Source: an uncultured Chitinophaga sp. (lineage in GTDB: Bacteria > Bacteroidota > Bacteroidia > Chitinophagales > Chitinophagaceae). From it: 64,000 nt of DNA. The stretch covers positions 245,761 through 309,760 of the forward strand of contig NZ_CALEJS010000039.1 in NCBI RefSeq assembly GCF_937898475.1, read 5' to 3'. Of the stretch, positions 7,627-16,628 are shown one piece after another; the first letter of the stretch is position 1; the number at the start of each line of letters is the position of its first letter. The notes beneath the pieces were generated by a model. The model saw only the letters and a list, made by a program, of their open reading frames with translations. It was not told the DNA's origin and searched no databases. The position numbers and the translations under genes are program-made.

Positions 7627-8277
7627 TCAACCCGGCATACGGGAGATATATTTGTCCATTTCCTTGATCTGGCTGACAATCTGCGCGGTAGTAGGCTTTT
7701 GCGCCTTGGCGCGGCGGAAAAGGTCTTTGGCAGATTTAAAGTCGCGGCGGCTCATGGCAATAGAAGCCAGGGTGAGCAGCGCGGCGGCCATATTTTCTTT
7801 ATCGGGAAGGCCCATTCTTACTGCCTTTTTCAGGTTCTGATCGGCCGTTTTCAGGTCATTTTTCTGGTAAGCGATGGTGCCCAGCTGGAAGTATTGCATA
7901 CCCTCATACTCTTTCATGGGGCTACCGCTTTTTATACTCTGGCGAACGGCTGCTTCTGCCTTGTCCAGGTCCTGGTTGTACATAGCCAGGTTACTCTGCA
8001 TGAAATAGTATACGGAGCGGATGGGTTTATACAGCAGTTTGGGGAATTTCACCTTGTTCATCAGGCCCATAGCCTTTTCTACATCCCCGGCTTCTACGGC
8101 TTCCTGTACCAGGCGCATGGGGCCGAACATAAAATGTGTCACCAGGCAGATAACAGCCAGCAGCAGGGGAATAGTAGCTTCCCACCAGCCTACAGTAGCG
8201 CCCAGCGCTATACCGCCTATCAACAGCAGGATACCGATCGGCAGCCTGTAAAGAATAAAAATGTTAAATGCTTTCAT
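7627..8277 (-). CDS. Membrane-anchored tetratricopeptide-repeat protein
   Basis: 216 residues. Two membrane segments lie at about residues 12-30 and 35-52, followed by a soluble part with TPR-like helix pairs: YYFMQSNLAMYNQDLDKAEA, YFQLGTIAYQKNDLKTADQNL and AALLTLASIAMSRRDFKSAKDLF. TPRs bind other proteins; no partner is indicated. The gene stands alone, divergent from the GntR regulator, and ends in a clear terminator. Its promoter -7 element (TACCTTTG read on the minus strand, 8307-8300) is exact. Confidence 0.8.
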   Translation of the reverse strand: MKAFNIFILYRLPIGILLLIGGIALGATVGWWEATIPLLLAVICLVTHFMFGPMRLVQEAVEAGDVEKAMGLMNKVKFPKLLYKPIRSVYYFMQSNLAMYNQDLDKAEAAVRQSIKSGSPMKEYEGMQYFQLGTIAYQKNDLKTADQNLKKAVRMGLPDKENMAAALLTLASIAMSRRDFKSAKDLFRRAKAQKPTTAQIVSQIKEMDKYISRMPG

Positions 8278-8299
8278 CCGATAATCTTCAATGAGGGTG

Positions 8300-8350
8300 C
8301 AAAGGTAGGAAAATTAAACTTTTCTCTGTACCTTTGAAACATCAGATGAT
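8300..8350. promoter_or_regulatory. Divergent promoter pair with a possible GntR operator
   Basis: Two exact Bacteroidetes -7 elements stand back to back: CAAAGGTA at 8300-8307 (TACCTTTG for the minus-strand TPR gene) and TACCTTTG at 8329-8336 (for the plus-strand GntR gene). ATCAGATGAT at 8341-8350 is a short palindrome just before the GntR start and could be its own operator; this last point is inference. Confidence 0.6.
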
Positions 8351-9034
8351 ATGATGAGTCAATTACCTCCCATAAAAAGATTAAGCCTGGCCGATGAAGT
8401 GGCCCAGCGCTTACAGCAGCAGATCTCCCTGGGGCAGTACAAACCAGGGGATAAGCTGCCACCGGAACCTGCCCTGATGCAGGAGTTCGGGGTAGGCCGC
8501 TCCACCATCCGCGAAGCGGTACGCATCCTGGCCAATGCAGGGGTGCTGCGCGTACAACAGGGGCTGGGCACGTTTGTAGAATCGGTTGCAGACAATGCAG
8601 AGCCCTGGTCGCAACGCCTGAAGCGTGCCGAATTCAATGACCTGAACGAAGTGCGCCAGCTGCTGGAACTGAAAATTGCCCAGAAAGCAGCGCTGCACCG
8701 TACCGAAAAAGATATTGAACAGATGCAGGGTTTCCTGAAAAAGCGGAAAGAAGCGGCCCTCGCTAACCAGGTAGAGGAGTGCATACAGGCGGACATTGAT
8801 TTTCACCGCAGCATAGCGGCTGCGGCGCGGAACAGCATCCTGGCAGACCTCTACAGCACAGTGGCAGAACATCTGAAAAAGCATTTCGTTTCGATATTCA
8901 CCTCAACAGGGTCGTTTACCGAAACGCAGCAACTGCATCAGCATTTGCTCAAAAGCATCATTGATCAGCAACCGGAGAAAGCCTGGCAATGGGCCTCCCG
9001 TATTACCGACAACATGGTGGAGAAAGAGCAGTAA
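8351..9034 (+). CDS. FadR/GntR-family transcriptional regulator (FCD domain)
   Basis: 227 residues. Residues 10-75 are a GntR winged helix (QQISLGQYKPGDKLPPEPAL, GVGRSTIREAVRILANAGVL, QQGLGTFV). Residues 95-215 are an all-helical FCD effector domain, with DFHRSIAAAARNSIL carrying the Asp/His metal-ligand pattern. FCD proteins usually bind small organic acids. The gene is 32 bases upstream of the Fsr-like pump and on the same strand, so it probably controls it. A second Met lies one codon downstream of the chosen start. Confidence 0.9.
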   Translation: MMSQLPPIKRLSLADEVAQRLQQQISLGQYKPGDKLPPEPALMQEFGVGRSTIREAVRILANAGVLRVQQGLGTFVESVADNAEPWSQRLKRAEFNDLNEVRQLLELKIAQKAALHRTEKDIEQMQGFLKKRKEAALANQVEECIQADIDFHRSIAAAARNSILADLYSTVAEHLKKHFVSIFTSTGSFTETQQLHQHLLKSIIDQQPEKAWQWASRITDNMVEKEQ

Positions 9035-9066
9035 CAACCTATCGTATTAACAGACTACTTTTTATT

Positions 9067-10302
9067 ATGGAAACGGAAACAAAAGAAACAGCAACAACGG
9101 CCGTGCCCCCCGCTGCCAGGGAGGCAGCAGAGAAAACGGTATTCTCCATATTGCTGGCCCTCAGTTTTTCTCACTTACTGAATGATACCATTCAATCCCT
9201 GATACCGGCCATTTACCCGGTAGTAAAGAATTCGCTGCATATCAGCTTTACCCAGATCGGGCTGATCACACTCACCTTCCAGATGACGGCATCCATCCTT
9301 CAGCCGCTGGTAGGGCTTTTTACAGATCGTCGCCCGCAGCCTTATTCACTGGCCATCGGTATGGGTTTTACCCTAACCGGTCTTATTTGTCTTTCGGTGG
9401 CCAACCATTTTTATTTGGTATTGGTGGCGGTGGCGCTGGTAGGTATGGGGTCTGCCGTGTTCCATCCCGAAGCCTCCCGCCTGGCCTATATGGCTTCCGG
9501 CGGACGCCATGGTACAGCGCAATCCCTGTTCCAGCTTGGCGGTAACGCCGGCAGCTCCCTGGGCCCTTTGCTGGCTGCGATGATCATCGTGCCTTTCGGA
9601 CAGTTCAACGTGATCTGGTTCTCGCTGGCGGCATTGCTGGCCATCGTGGTGATGCTGAATATTGCAGCCTGGTATAAGAAGAACCGGCATCGTGCAAAGC
9701 CGAAGCGCAAAGCAGGGGGCGATGCGCAGGCAGCGCTGCCAAAAGGCAGGGTCGCTTTCGCCCTGGTCATACTGCTGGTGCTGATCTTCTCCAAGTATTT
9801 TTATATGGCCAGTATGACCAACTACTACACTTTTTACCTGATAGATAAGTTTCATATTTCCGTGCAAAGCGCCCAGCTGTACCTGTTCATCTTCCTGTTT
9901 GCCATAGCGGCGGGAACTTTCATCGGCGGACCGGTAGGCGACCGCATCGGGCGTAAATACGTAATCTGGATCTCCATACTGGGTGTAGCGCCCTTCACCA
10001 TGCTGTTACCGCATGTAAGCCTTTTCTGGACGGCGGTGTTAAGTGTGTTCATCGGCGTTATCCTCTCTTCCGCCTTCTCAGCCATCCTGGTATATGCGCA
10101 GGAACTGGTGCCGGGTAAAGTAGGGATGATAGCAGGCCTGTTCTTCGGCCTGGCCTTCGGTATGGCTGGTATCGGGTCTGCCGTGCTGGGCCGCCTGGCA
10201 GATCATACCAGTATCAATTACGTGTTCCATGTTTGCGCCTGGTTACCGCTGATAGGATTGCTGACCGGTTTACTGCCCAACGTGGAGCGTAAGCATGCGT
10301 AA
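9067..10302 (+). CDS. MFS transporter, fosmidomycin-resistance (Fsr) type
   Basis: 411 residues from ATG at 9067, chosen because the open frame before it overlaps the upstream regulator and lacks character. Twelve membrane segments are spread over the length. The first carries LSFSHLLNDTIQSLIPAIYP, the signature of the Fsr group, and the loops hold FTDRRPQPYS and GDRIGRKYVIW. Fsr proteins are proton-driven exporters; fosmidomycin is the substrate in E. coli, but here the natural substrate is unknown. It follows the GntR regulator with 32 bases between. Confidence 0.9.
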   Translation: METETKETATTAVPPAAREAAEKTVFSILLALSFSHLLNDTIQSLIPAIYPVVKNSLHISFTQIGLITLTFQMTASILQPLVGLFTDRRPQPYSLAIGMGFTLTGLICLSVANHFYLVLVAVALVGMGSAVFHPEASRLAYMASGGRHGTAQSLFQLGGNAGSSLGPLLAAMIIVPFGQFNVIWFSLAALLAIVVMLNIAAWYKKNRHRAKPKRKAGGDAQAALPKGRVAFALVILLVLIFSKYFYMASMTNYYTFYLIDKFHISVQSAQLYLFIFLFAIAAGTFIGGPVGDRIGRKYVIWISILGVAPFTMLLPHVSLFWTAVLSVFIGVILSSAFSAILVYAQELVPGKVGMIAGLFFGLAFGMAGIGSAVLGRLADHTSINYVFHVCAWLPLIGLLTGLLPNVERKHA

Positions 10303-10346
10303 AGCCTATCCTTTTAAAATGTTGATATTTAAGTAATTATATTTTC

Positions 10347-10435
10347 ATGAGCCGATTTAAATAATTAATCGGCTCATTTTTTGCCTATATTTGAGCCGAT
10401 TTTGAAGAGCAATCGGCTCATGTTATTTAAATAAC
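10347..10435. promoter_or_regulatory. Four GAGCCGATT half sites in two inverted pairs upstream of fic
   Basis: ATGAGCCGATT (10347-10357) faces AATCGGCTCAT (10367-10377), and TGAGCCGATT (10392-10401) faces AATCGGCTCA (10411-10420). Centre-to-centre distances within the pairs are about 20 and 19 bases. A perfect 14-base palindrome GTTATTTAAATAAC (10422-10435) stands just before the ATG. The first pair is followed by T6 and may also end the Fsr-like transcript. The arrangement looks like two operators for a winged-helix protein, most simply the C-terminal domain of the Fic protein itself. Confidence 0.7.
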
Positions 10436-10441
10436 AGGCAT

Positions 10442-11545
10442 ATGTTATACAATTGGCAACAACCTGACTGGCCGGATTTTAAGTTTGACCCCGGGAAGAT
10501 TGAAAATATACTGCTGGCTTTTGCGCAGGAAACCGGTCATGTGAGTGGTATGCTCAATATGCTGCCTGAAGCGCTGCAGCAGGAAGCCATTACCAATACA
10601 TTAATTGCTGAAGCGATTAAAACTTCTGCCATTGAAGGAGAATATATCAGCCGGCAGGATGTGGTATCATCTATCCGTAATCAGCTTGGGTTGAATATAA
10701 GTCCTGATCCTGTAAAGGATAAACGGGCGCAGGGGGTTAGTGAATTAGTAGTGGATGTAAGGAATACCTATAAGGAGGAGCTGACAAAAGAAAAGCTTTT
10801 CGGCTGGCATAAGGCATTGCTGAAACATAGCAGGGGAATAAATACCGGCGCCTGGCGCAAGGATGAAGCGCCGATGCAGGTGGTATCAGGGAGTGTGGGT
10901 AAAGAAAAAATACATTTTGAAGCGCCCCCTTCATCAAGGGTGCCGGAGGAAATGGATCGCTTCATTCAATGGTTCAATGACACTGCCCCGGGAGGAAAAC
11001 GAGAGATCACGAAAGCATCTGTGCGGGCTGCTATTGCTCATTTGTATTTTGAATCCATTCACCCGTTTGAAGACGGCAATGGCCGTATAGGGAGGGCTAT
11101 CGCGGAAAAGGCATTGTCGCAGACCATCGGCCGCCCTGTTTTGCTAAGCCTGTCTGCCACTATTGAGCGCCACAAAAGTGCATACTATCAGGCATTGGAA
11201 ACAGCGCAGCGCAGTAATAATATTACGGCCTGGATGAACTACTTTGTTGGCACGGTGCTGGAGGCGCAACAGCAGACCAGGCAACTGATTGACCTGACCA
11301 TCCTGAAAACCAGGTTCTTTGACCGCTTCAAAAATAATCTGAACGAGCGCCAGCTGAAAGTAATCAGGAAAATGTTGGAAGCCGGTCCGGAAGGATTTGA
11401 AGGGGGCATGACAGCACGAAAGTATATCTCCATCACAAGAACCTCAAAAGCTACCGCAACAAGAGACCTGCAGGAACTTGTTGAGCTGGGCGCCCTGAAA
11501 AGCGAAGGGAAAACCCGCAGCATCCACTATTCCATCAACTTCTGA
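10442..11545 (+). CDS. Fic-family protein (DUF4172-type N-terminus, C-terminal winged helix)
   Basis: 367 residues. The N-terminal 85 residues (YNWQQPDWPDFKFDPGKIE) match the DUF4172 region seen in many Bacteroidetes Fic proteins. The Fic core carries HPFEDGNGRIGR at residues 207-218, the complete catalytic motif of Fic AMP-transferases. The segment TSAIEGEYISRQDV at about 61-74 contains an (S/T)xxxE(G/N) inhibitory-helix-like pattern, so the enzyme may be self-inhibited through its N-terminus. The end (about 300-367) is a winged helix (MTARKYISITRTSKATATRDLQ). Fic enzymes usually add AMP to proteins; target unknown. The repeat sites upstream suggest autoregulation. A terminator follows. Confidence 0.88.
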   Translation: MLYNWQQPDWPDFKFDPGKIENILLAFAQETGHVSGMLNMLPEALQQEAITNTLIAEAIKTSAIEGEYISRQDVVSSIRNQLGLNISPDPVKDKRAQGVSELVVDVRNTYKEELTKEKLFGWHKALLKHSRGINTGAWRKDEAPMQVVSGSVGKEKIHFEAPPSSRVPEEMDRFIQWFNDTAPGGKREITKASVRAAIAHLYFESIHPFEDGNGRIGRAIAEKALSQTIGRPVLLSLSATIERHKSAYYQALETAQRSNNITAWMNYFVGTVLEAQQQTRQLIDLTILKTRFFDRFKNNLNERQLKVIRKMLEAGPEGFEGGMTARKYISITRTSKATATRDLQELVELGALKSEGKTRSIHYSINF

Positions 11546-11569
11546 TAGCTGTACCAGGTTCAATAAAAG

Positions 11570-11602
11570 AACCGGCCAGATATTTTACATCTGAACCGGT
11601 TT
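11570..11602. terminator. Hairpin between convergent fic and bestrophin genes
   Basis: AACCGG ... CCGGTT arms with inner CAGAT/ATCTG pairing form an interrupted stem of about 11 pairs. An A-rich run precedes it. It lies between two convergent genes and probably serves both, although the T-run on the plus side is weak. Confidence 0.6.
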
Positions 11603-11625
11603 GCTACTGGGTATTTAAACGAGTA

Positions 11626-12543
11626 TTATAGTATATAAAACCTTTCTGCCGGTTCCATTTCCGGAGCCTGAGGTATCTGCCAGTCTTTCAGCATTTGCTT
11701 CAGGTCTTTTTCGATGTTCCTCGAAATGGCGGTTACCGGTGTATCGGTTGGTTTGTTCTCAAAAGGATCCTGCAGGTGAATGGCCATCTTTTCAATGAGC
11801 AGGAAAGATGCAGCGATGGCAACTACCAGCGGAATTTCGATCACTCCGAAAAACTCTATCAACCCGAAAGGCAGCAGGATGATGAACAGGTTAAGCGTAA
11901 GGTGTATGTACAGGCTGTATGTAGCCGGGAAGATGGTGTTCTTGATGCGTTCACATCTTCCCATGGAATCGCATAGCCTGGTGAGCGTGCTGTCCAGCTG
12001 TACCTGCTGATAACGGTTGATCCATCCCTGTTTCAGGGCATAGTCCAGGTCCATGGCATGCAGCTCCTGCAGTCCCACCGGTTTATTGTCGTACCGGGAG
12101 ATATGTTCCAGCTCCCGTTTGGAGAGCAGGCGGTCCAGTCCGCCCATGGGATTCAGTTTGCGCAGGGATTGACCCAGAGAGTAACACCAGGCTATCTGCC
12201 GCCTGACAAACTGCTCGCGGAAGCGGATCACTTCCGGCGGTGTATCCTCGGCATAATTGGTAAAGGTGAGCAGCTGCCGAGTAAGGCTGCGTGAATCATT
12301 CACGATGGCGCCCCATATGATGCGTGCTTCCCACCAGCGTTCATAGGCCTGGTTGGAGCGGAAGCCCAGCAAAAGCGAGATCACGGTGCCCAATATAGCG
12401 GGAATGGCAATGGGAATGGATATACGGGTAATATGAAAGTTATGGTAGATGGCGATGCCAACGGCATACAGCGTTATCCATATCAGCTCATACTTTATTT
12501 TACCGAACACGTAACCAAAAGGAATATTCTCTTTTAGTAGCAT
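11626..12543 (-). CDS. Bestrophin-family (UPF0187) membrane channel
   Basis: 305 residues from ATG at 12543; a TTG three codons upstream is less likely. Membrane segments lie at about 20-40, 42-60, 205-225 and 230-250. The stretch LLGFRSNQAYERWWEARIIWG is the hallmark of bacterial bestrophins, followed by NDSRSLTRQ. Bacterial homologues form pentameric ion channels, mostly cation-selective where tested. The gene is followed on the same strand upstream by the universal stress protein gene (41 bases), so the two may be co-transcribed. Confidence 0.9.
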   Translation of the reverse strand: MLLKENIPFGYVFGKIKYELIWITLYAVGIAIYHNFHITRISIPIAIPAILGTVISLLLGFRSNQAYERWWEARIIWGAIVNDSRSLTRQLLTFTNYAEDTPPEVIRFREQFVRRQIAWCYSLGQSLRKLNPMGGLDRLLSKRELEHISRYDNKPVGLQELHAMDLDYALKQGWINRYQQVQLDSTLTRLCDSMGRCERIKNTIFPATYSLYIHLTLNLFIILLPFGLIEFFGVIEIPLVVAIAASFLLIEKMAIHLQDPFENKPTDTPVTAISRNIEKDLKQMLKDWQIPQAPEMEPAERFYIL

Positions 12544-12583
12544 ACAACACAATTTTTAATGAATAAGTAATGGTACCAACCGG

Positions 12584-13060
12584 TTATACCGCCTGGGAGG
12601 GCTGGTATATTTTTACCCGTATGTGCTCTTCCCGTCCGGGTGTGAGCGGCAGCAGGGCGCAACCGGATTTCCGGATGATATTCAGCGGATCTATACTGCT
12701 TTTATTCACCTTGGTAAAACGGAAATGTTCATCATATATGATCAGTGAAATGTTATTGGCATACAGGTAGTTCTTGAAAACGGCAATGGTGCTGCCATAA
12801 AAACATTCTACGCGGATATCATTGATGCGGGCGGGATACCGCTCCTGCAGCTGGGCGCAAACTTTTTTGAACTCATCGCTGATGTGCCCGTAATCTTTCC
12901 TGCGGCGTGAAAGGGCCATCAGCTCCTGTATATCATCAGACATCTTGAAGCAATGTACCAGCAAAATGTTCATCGGCTCATTGATGCCTGCATATACGGC
13001 TGCCTTCACCAGGTCGAGAGAGCGGACGCTGAAATCGGTGGGAATTAAAATATTCTTCAT
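12584..13060 (-). CDS. Universal stress protein family (UspA fold)
   Basis: 158 residues from ATG at 13060 (MKNILIPTDFSVRSLDLVKAA), the usual start for the family; the open frame extends 11 codons further but without a natural start signal. A single Usp domain is seen. The ATP-binding GxxG(9x)G(S/T) loop is not evident near the C-terminus (NKSSIDPLNIIRKSGCALLPL), so it may not bind ATP. Single-domain Usp proteins respond to stress in unknown ways. It lies upstream of the bestrophin gene on the same strand. Confidence 0.8.
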   Translation of the reverse strand: MKNILIPTDFSVRSLDLVKAAVYAGINEPMNILLVHCFKMSDDIQELMALSRRRKDYGHISDEFKKVCAQLQERYPARINDIRVECFYGSTIAVFKNYLYANNISLIIYDEHFRFTKVNKSSIDPLNIIRKSGCALLPLTPGREEHIRVKIYQPSQAV

Positions 13061-13182
13061 ACGCTTGTTTTTTGTGATTGTTTGATAACACAAAGGAACA
13101 ACCGCGGGGTTAGCAGGGTCTAAGAGCCGGATTAAAATGCAATGAGGAAAAGATTAAAATGAGATTAGAGTGGTTGAAACGT

Positions 13183-14547
13183 TTAAACTTTCACTGGCAA
13201 GTGAATTTTTACAGTTGTGCCCTGCATTTCTTTGGCCTCTATTTCAATAGAGCCTTTATGCAGGCGGATGATGTTCAGGGTGAGGGGCAGGCCGATACCG
13301 TAGCCTTCATATTCGCTGGTATTGGAGGCGCGGAAAAAGGGCACAAATACCTGCGGGATCTCTGCCTGCGGAATACCAATGCCCTGGTCAATAACGGTTA
13401 CGGTAAGCACTTTACGGGTGCCGGTGAGCTGTAAGATTACCCGTTGGTTGTTGGAATATTTGCAGGCGTTGAGCACTACATTGCTGATGGCCAGTTTTAA
13501 CAAAGTGAGGCTGCCTTCCGTGCTCAGGTTATCCGCTTCTTCCGGCAGCTGGTTAAAGTCCAGGCATACTTTGTTGCCGGGGTAGATCTGGTCTGCAGTG
13601 TTCTTTACAGACCATAGCAGTTCATCCAGGCGGATCAGCTCCCACTGCATCTTCTTGCCGTCAAATCCTGTCTGGGCAAGGCTCAGCAAACTGCTCACCA
13701 GGTGGTCCAGCCGTTCTGCTTCCGCCAGTATCAGCTGGAAGGAAGCCGCCAGCTCGGGTGATGCGCCGGCTTTCTGTATGCCCAGCTCTGCTTCTCCGCT
13801 GATGATGGTGAGCGGCGTTCTGAACTCGTGGGAGGCATTGCTGATAAAGTTGTTCTGCGATTCAAAGGTGGTTTCCAGACGGGCCAGCATATCATTAAAA
13901 GTGAGGGCCAGCTCAGCTACTTCATCTTTCCCGTTGCCGGTGTCCAGGCGCAGGTGAAGATTGTTGGCGCTGATCTTCTGTACATTCTGTACAATGGTGC
14001 GGATGGGCTGAAATATCTGCCGGCTGAACAGCTTACCTGCAGTGAACATCAGCACGGTAAATACCAGGAAGCCGGTTACCAGCACGCGCCGCAGGCCATG
14101 CAGCTCTTCCATGCCATATACATCCTGTGCAGAGGTGACCACTATAAAATTATGCCACTTACCTGCATAGTAACCTACATAGAAAGTGCCGCCCAGGTGA
14201 TAGCGGGCCCCGCCGTCCTGCAGCACTCGTTCATAAAAATAGGCAGGCAGGGGCAGGGGAGATTTCTCTGCCAGCTGGGGGGTGTCTGGTTTCAGGCGCA
14301 GAAAGTAATCTTTTTCAAACGGAAGGTTTTCCAGCTGCTCTTCTTTTACCCGGATGTAAAGCTGTGTATTCCCCGTATCTTCCTGCATGGTGGCCTGGGC
14401 TACTATTTTAGCCCTTACTTCCATGCGGTGGTAAAAGTGCTGGAAGGTATTGCGGGAGGCAAAATAATAGATGAACAGGCTTACCAGCAGCATGATGGCC
14501 GCGGTTAAGGCTGTAAAGAGAATGGCGATCTTATTCTGTATCTTCAT
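13183..14547 (-). CDS. Sensor histidine kinase (OmpR-partner type, HAMP domain)
   Basis: 454 residues. TM1 is at about residues 9-30 and TM2 at 153-172, enclosing a periplasmic sensor region. A HAMP linker (173-228) leads to the HisKA domain with H240 in NASHEFRTPL. The ATP-binding domain shows NACKYSNNQ, DQGIGIP and GYGIGLPL. It autophosphorylates and passes phosphate to the response regulator whose gene overlaps it by 17 bases upstream. The signal is not known. Many Bacteroidetes pairs of this CusS/ArlS-like form answer metal or envelope stress, but nothing here decides. Confidence 0.92.
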   Translation of the reverse strand: MKIQNKIAILFTALTAAIMLLVSLFIYYFASRNTFQHFYHRMEVRAKIVAQATMQEDTGNTQLYIRVKEEQLENLPFEKDYFLRLKPDTPQLAEKSPLPLPAYFYERVLQDGGARYHLGGTFYVGYYAGKWHNFIVVTSAQDVYGMEELHGLRRVLVTGFLVFTVLMFTAGKLFSRQIFQPIRTIVQNVQKISANNLHLRLDTGNGKDEVAELALTFNDMLARLETTFESQNNFISNASHEFRTPLTIISGEAELGIQKAGASPELAASFQLILAEAERLDHLVSSLLSLAQTGFDGKKMQWELIRLDELLWSVKNTADQIYPGNKVCLDFNQLPEEADNLSTEGSLTLLKLAISNVVLNACKYSNNQRVILQLTGTRKVLTVTVIDQGIGIPQAEIPQVFVPFFRASNTSEYEGYGIGLPLTLNIIRLHKGSIEIEAKEMQGTTVKIHLPVKV

Positions 14548-15223
14548 TTTGCTCCCTCATTACATAGCCCATACCTACAACGGTATGTATCAGTTTAGGT
14601 GAAAAGTTTTTATCAATTTTCTTGCGGAGGTAATTCACATATACATCCACTACATTGGTGCCCAGGTTAAAATCAATATCCCATACATGTTCCAGGATCT
14701 CTATGCGGGATAATACGCGGCGCTGGTGTTTCATCAGGAACTCCAGCAGGCGGTACTCTGTGGCTGTCAGGCTCAGCTGTTTGTTATTGCGCTTTGCCGA
14801 TTTTGAGGCAGTGTCCAGCTCCAGGTCGGCTATCCGCAGGATATTATGCTCCGGCGAATGGCTTTTAATGCGTTTGGTCAGCGCGCGAACACGGGCATTG
14901 AGCTCGGCGATCTTAAAAGGTTTAACCAGGTAGTCATCTGCTCCGCTATCCAGTCCATTCACAATATTTTCTGTGGTACCTAATGCCGTCAGCATCATAA
15001 TAGGCACCTGCTCATTCTGTTTACGGATCTTACGGCATATTTCCACGCCGTTAATACCGGGCAGCATAATATCAAGTATGATCAGGTCAAAATCATTTGT
15101 AGTGGTCATCTGCAGGCCGGAAAGGCCGTCCATTGCCACACTGATCTCATATCCGTTCTCTGCCAGGCCCCTTTTTATAAGGGATACCACATTGGGTTCG
15201 TCTTCCACCAATAATATCTTCAT
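14531..15223 (-). CDS. OmpR/PhoB-family response regulator
   Basis: 230 residues. The receiver domain (1-120) has the acidic pair in VEDEP and the phospho-acceptor D51 (LIILDIMLPG), with K in VKPFKI. The C-terminal winged helix (128-225) includes LTATEYRLLEFLMKHQRRVLSR and VDVYVNYLRKKID. It is the partner of the overlapping kinase gene downstream. Regulon unknown. The upstream 250 bases are shared with the divergent YceI gene and may hold its binding sites. Confidence 0.93.
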   Translation of the reverse strand: MKILLVEDEPNVVSLIKRGLAENGYEISVAMDGLSGLQMTTTNDFDLIILDIMLPGINGVEICRKIRKQNEQVPIMMLTALGTTENIVNGLDSGADDYLVKPFKIAELNARVRALTKRIKSHSPEHNILRIADLELDTASKSAKRNNKQLSLTATEYRLLEFLMKHQRRVLSRIEILEHVWDIDFNLGTNVVDVYVNYLRKKIDKNFSPKLIHTVVGMGYVMREQNEDTE

Positions 15224-15475
15224 GCCGTTCCGGTTTGGATGAAAATAATAAATTTCGGGGCAGCGGCGTTTTTTAATATACGGACATGCTATGTGACAAT
15301 ACTTGTGAAAGTGCCTGCCACAGTAGTTTTCAAGCGATTTTTATAAAGAAATGTTAAAAATGTGCGGACAGGAAAAAAGTCCACGCTTTCCGGCAATTTG
15401 TGCAATACACATAAATGTTACAACAAGTATTTTTATGGACAAGTTCAGATAACAGACACAAAAACCTTCAATAAT

Positions 15476-16021
15476 ATGGCTACCTGGAAAATTGATGCTT
15501 CACACAGCGAAATCGGATTTAAAGTAAAGCACCTCATGATCACTAATGTAAGCGGCAGCTTTACCAGTTTCGAAGGAACTGTGCATGCCGACAGCGAGGA
15601 CTTTCACGATGCCCGTATCATTTTTGAAGCTGATGTAAACAGTGTTACTACGCACAATCAGCAACGGGACGAACATTTGAAGACTGCAGACTTTTTTGAC
15701 AGCGAGCGCTTTCCGCGCATCCGCTTTGTTTCAAAGCAGGTAAAAAAGGTAAATGATCACCACTTCAGGCTCATTGGGGATCTTACCATCCGCGATCACA
15801 CCCACAGTATAGAGCTCACCGTTACCTACAATGGCAGCACCCGCGACCCATGGGGCCAGGTAAAGGCAGGCTTTGAGCTGGATGGCCGCCTGCACCGCTC
15901 TGACTATGGTTTGCGCTGGAGCGCCACCACAGAAGCCGGCGGCCTTATTCTGGGCGATGAAGTAAAGCTGCACATGAACATACAGCTGGTACAGGAAGTA
16001 CCTGTAGGCGCAAATGTGTAG
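15476..16021 (+). CDS. YceI-family lipid-binding protein
   Basis: 181 residues from ATG at 15476 (MATWKIDASHSEIGFKVKHL), the classic YceI start; the open frame runs further upstream without family similarity. Family features include TNVSGSFTSFEGTVHAD, FFDSERFPRIRFVS and LTIRDHTHSIELTV. YceI proteins are lipocalin-like beta barrels that bind polyprenoid-type lipids. No signal peptide is present, so it is predicted cytoplasmic, as in many Bacteroidetes homologues. It stands alone, divergent from the two-component pair. Confidence 0.93.
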   Translation: MATWKIDASHSEIGFKVKHLMITNVSGSFTSFEGTVHADSEDFHDARIIFEADVNSVTTHNQQRDEHLKTADFFDSERFPRIRFVSKQVKKVNDHHFRLIGDLTIRDHTHSIELTVTYNGSTRDPWGQVKAGFELDGRLHRSDYGLRWSATTEAGGLILGDEVKLHMNIQLVQEVPVGANV

Positions 16022-16190
16022 ACTTTGTCAGCAGGTTCGGGAGTACATCCTCAGCAGCAACGTGTTCGCTATACGCATTGATATGCACTAAACCCGTAAT
16101 AATCAGTGCGCTTACGTTTTAGCACATTGATGGCATGCTTTTAATAGTATACAGGTGTTAAACTTTTTGCTTACCTAAATACTTTGAGCA

Positions 16191-16493
16191 ATGAAAAAAC
16201 TGATGCTATCAATGGCGTTCCTCGCTGTGGCAGGAACCGTTACAGTCTATGCCAACAATAAGCAAGATGTTGCTATCGTAAACTTTCAGGACGAAAAAAC
16301 ACCCGTTAAAGTAGAAGAACTGCCGGATGCCGTAAAGGCTGCGCTGGCTGGTGACGATTACAAGGAGTGGAAAGCTGAAAAAGCTTTCATGGTAAAACCA
16401 GCTTCCGGCGCCGAGTACTACGAAGTTGAGCTGAAGAAAGGTGAAGAAGCCAAAACTGTTAAGCTCGACAAAGACGGTAAGGTAGTTGCCTGA
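16191..16493 (+). CDS. Small secreted PepSY-like protein
   Basis: 100 residues. A signal peptide (MKKLMLSMAFLAVAGTVTVYA) is followed by one copy of a PepSY-like / DUF2874-like fold: VEELPDAVKAALAGDDYKEWK and EYYEVELKKGEEAKTVKLDKDGKV. Such proteins are periplasmic and of unknown role; PepSY domains are often thought to inhibit proteases. The gene is followed by a terminator and precedes the NtrC-type regulator gene. Family membership is moderately sure. Confidence 0.8.
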   Translation: MKKLMLSMAFLAVAGTVTVYANNKQDVAIVNFQDEKTPVKVEELPDAVKAALAGDDYKEWKAEKAFMVKPASGAEYYEVELKKGEEAKTVKLDKDGKVVA

Positions 16494-16530
16494 TCACTGA
16501 AGAGCCCTGGACATGCAGTAGAATAAAACG

Positions 16531-16570
16531 AGAAGTCCTCCCGGACGGGGGGACTTCTCTATTTTTGTTT
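16531..16570 (+). terminator. Rho-independent terminator
   Basis: AGAAGTCC (16531-16538) pairs with GGACTTCT (16551-16558) and the inner CCC/GGG extend the stem; T-rich sequence (16559-16570) follows. It ends the PepSY-like gene transcript. Confidence 0.85.
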
Positions 16571-16628
16571 TATCCGTAGATGTTGACTAATATTACAGTT
16601 AAACGGACTACCAGAACCCATAGATGCT

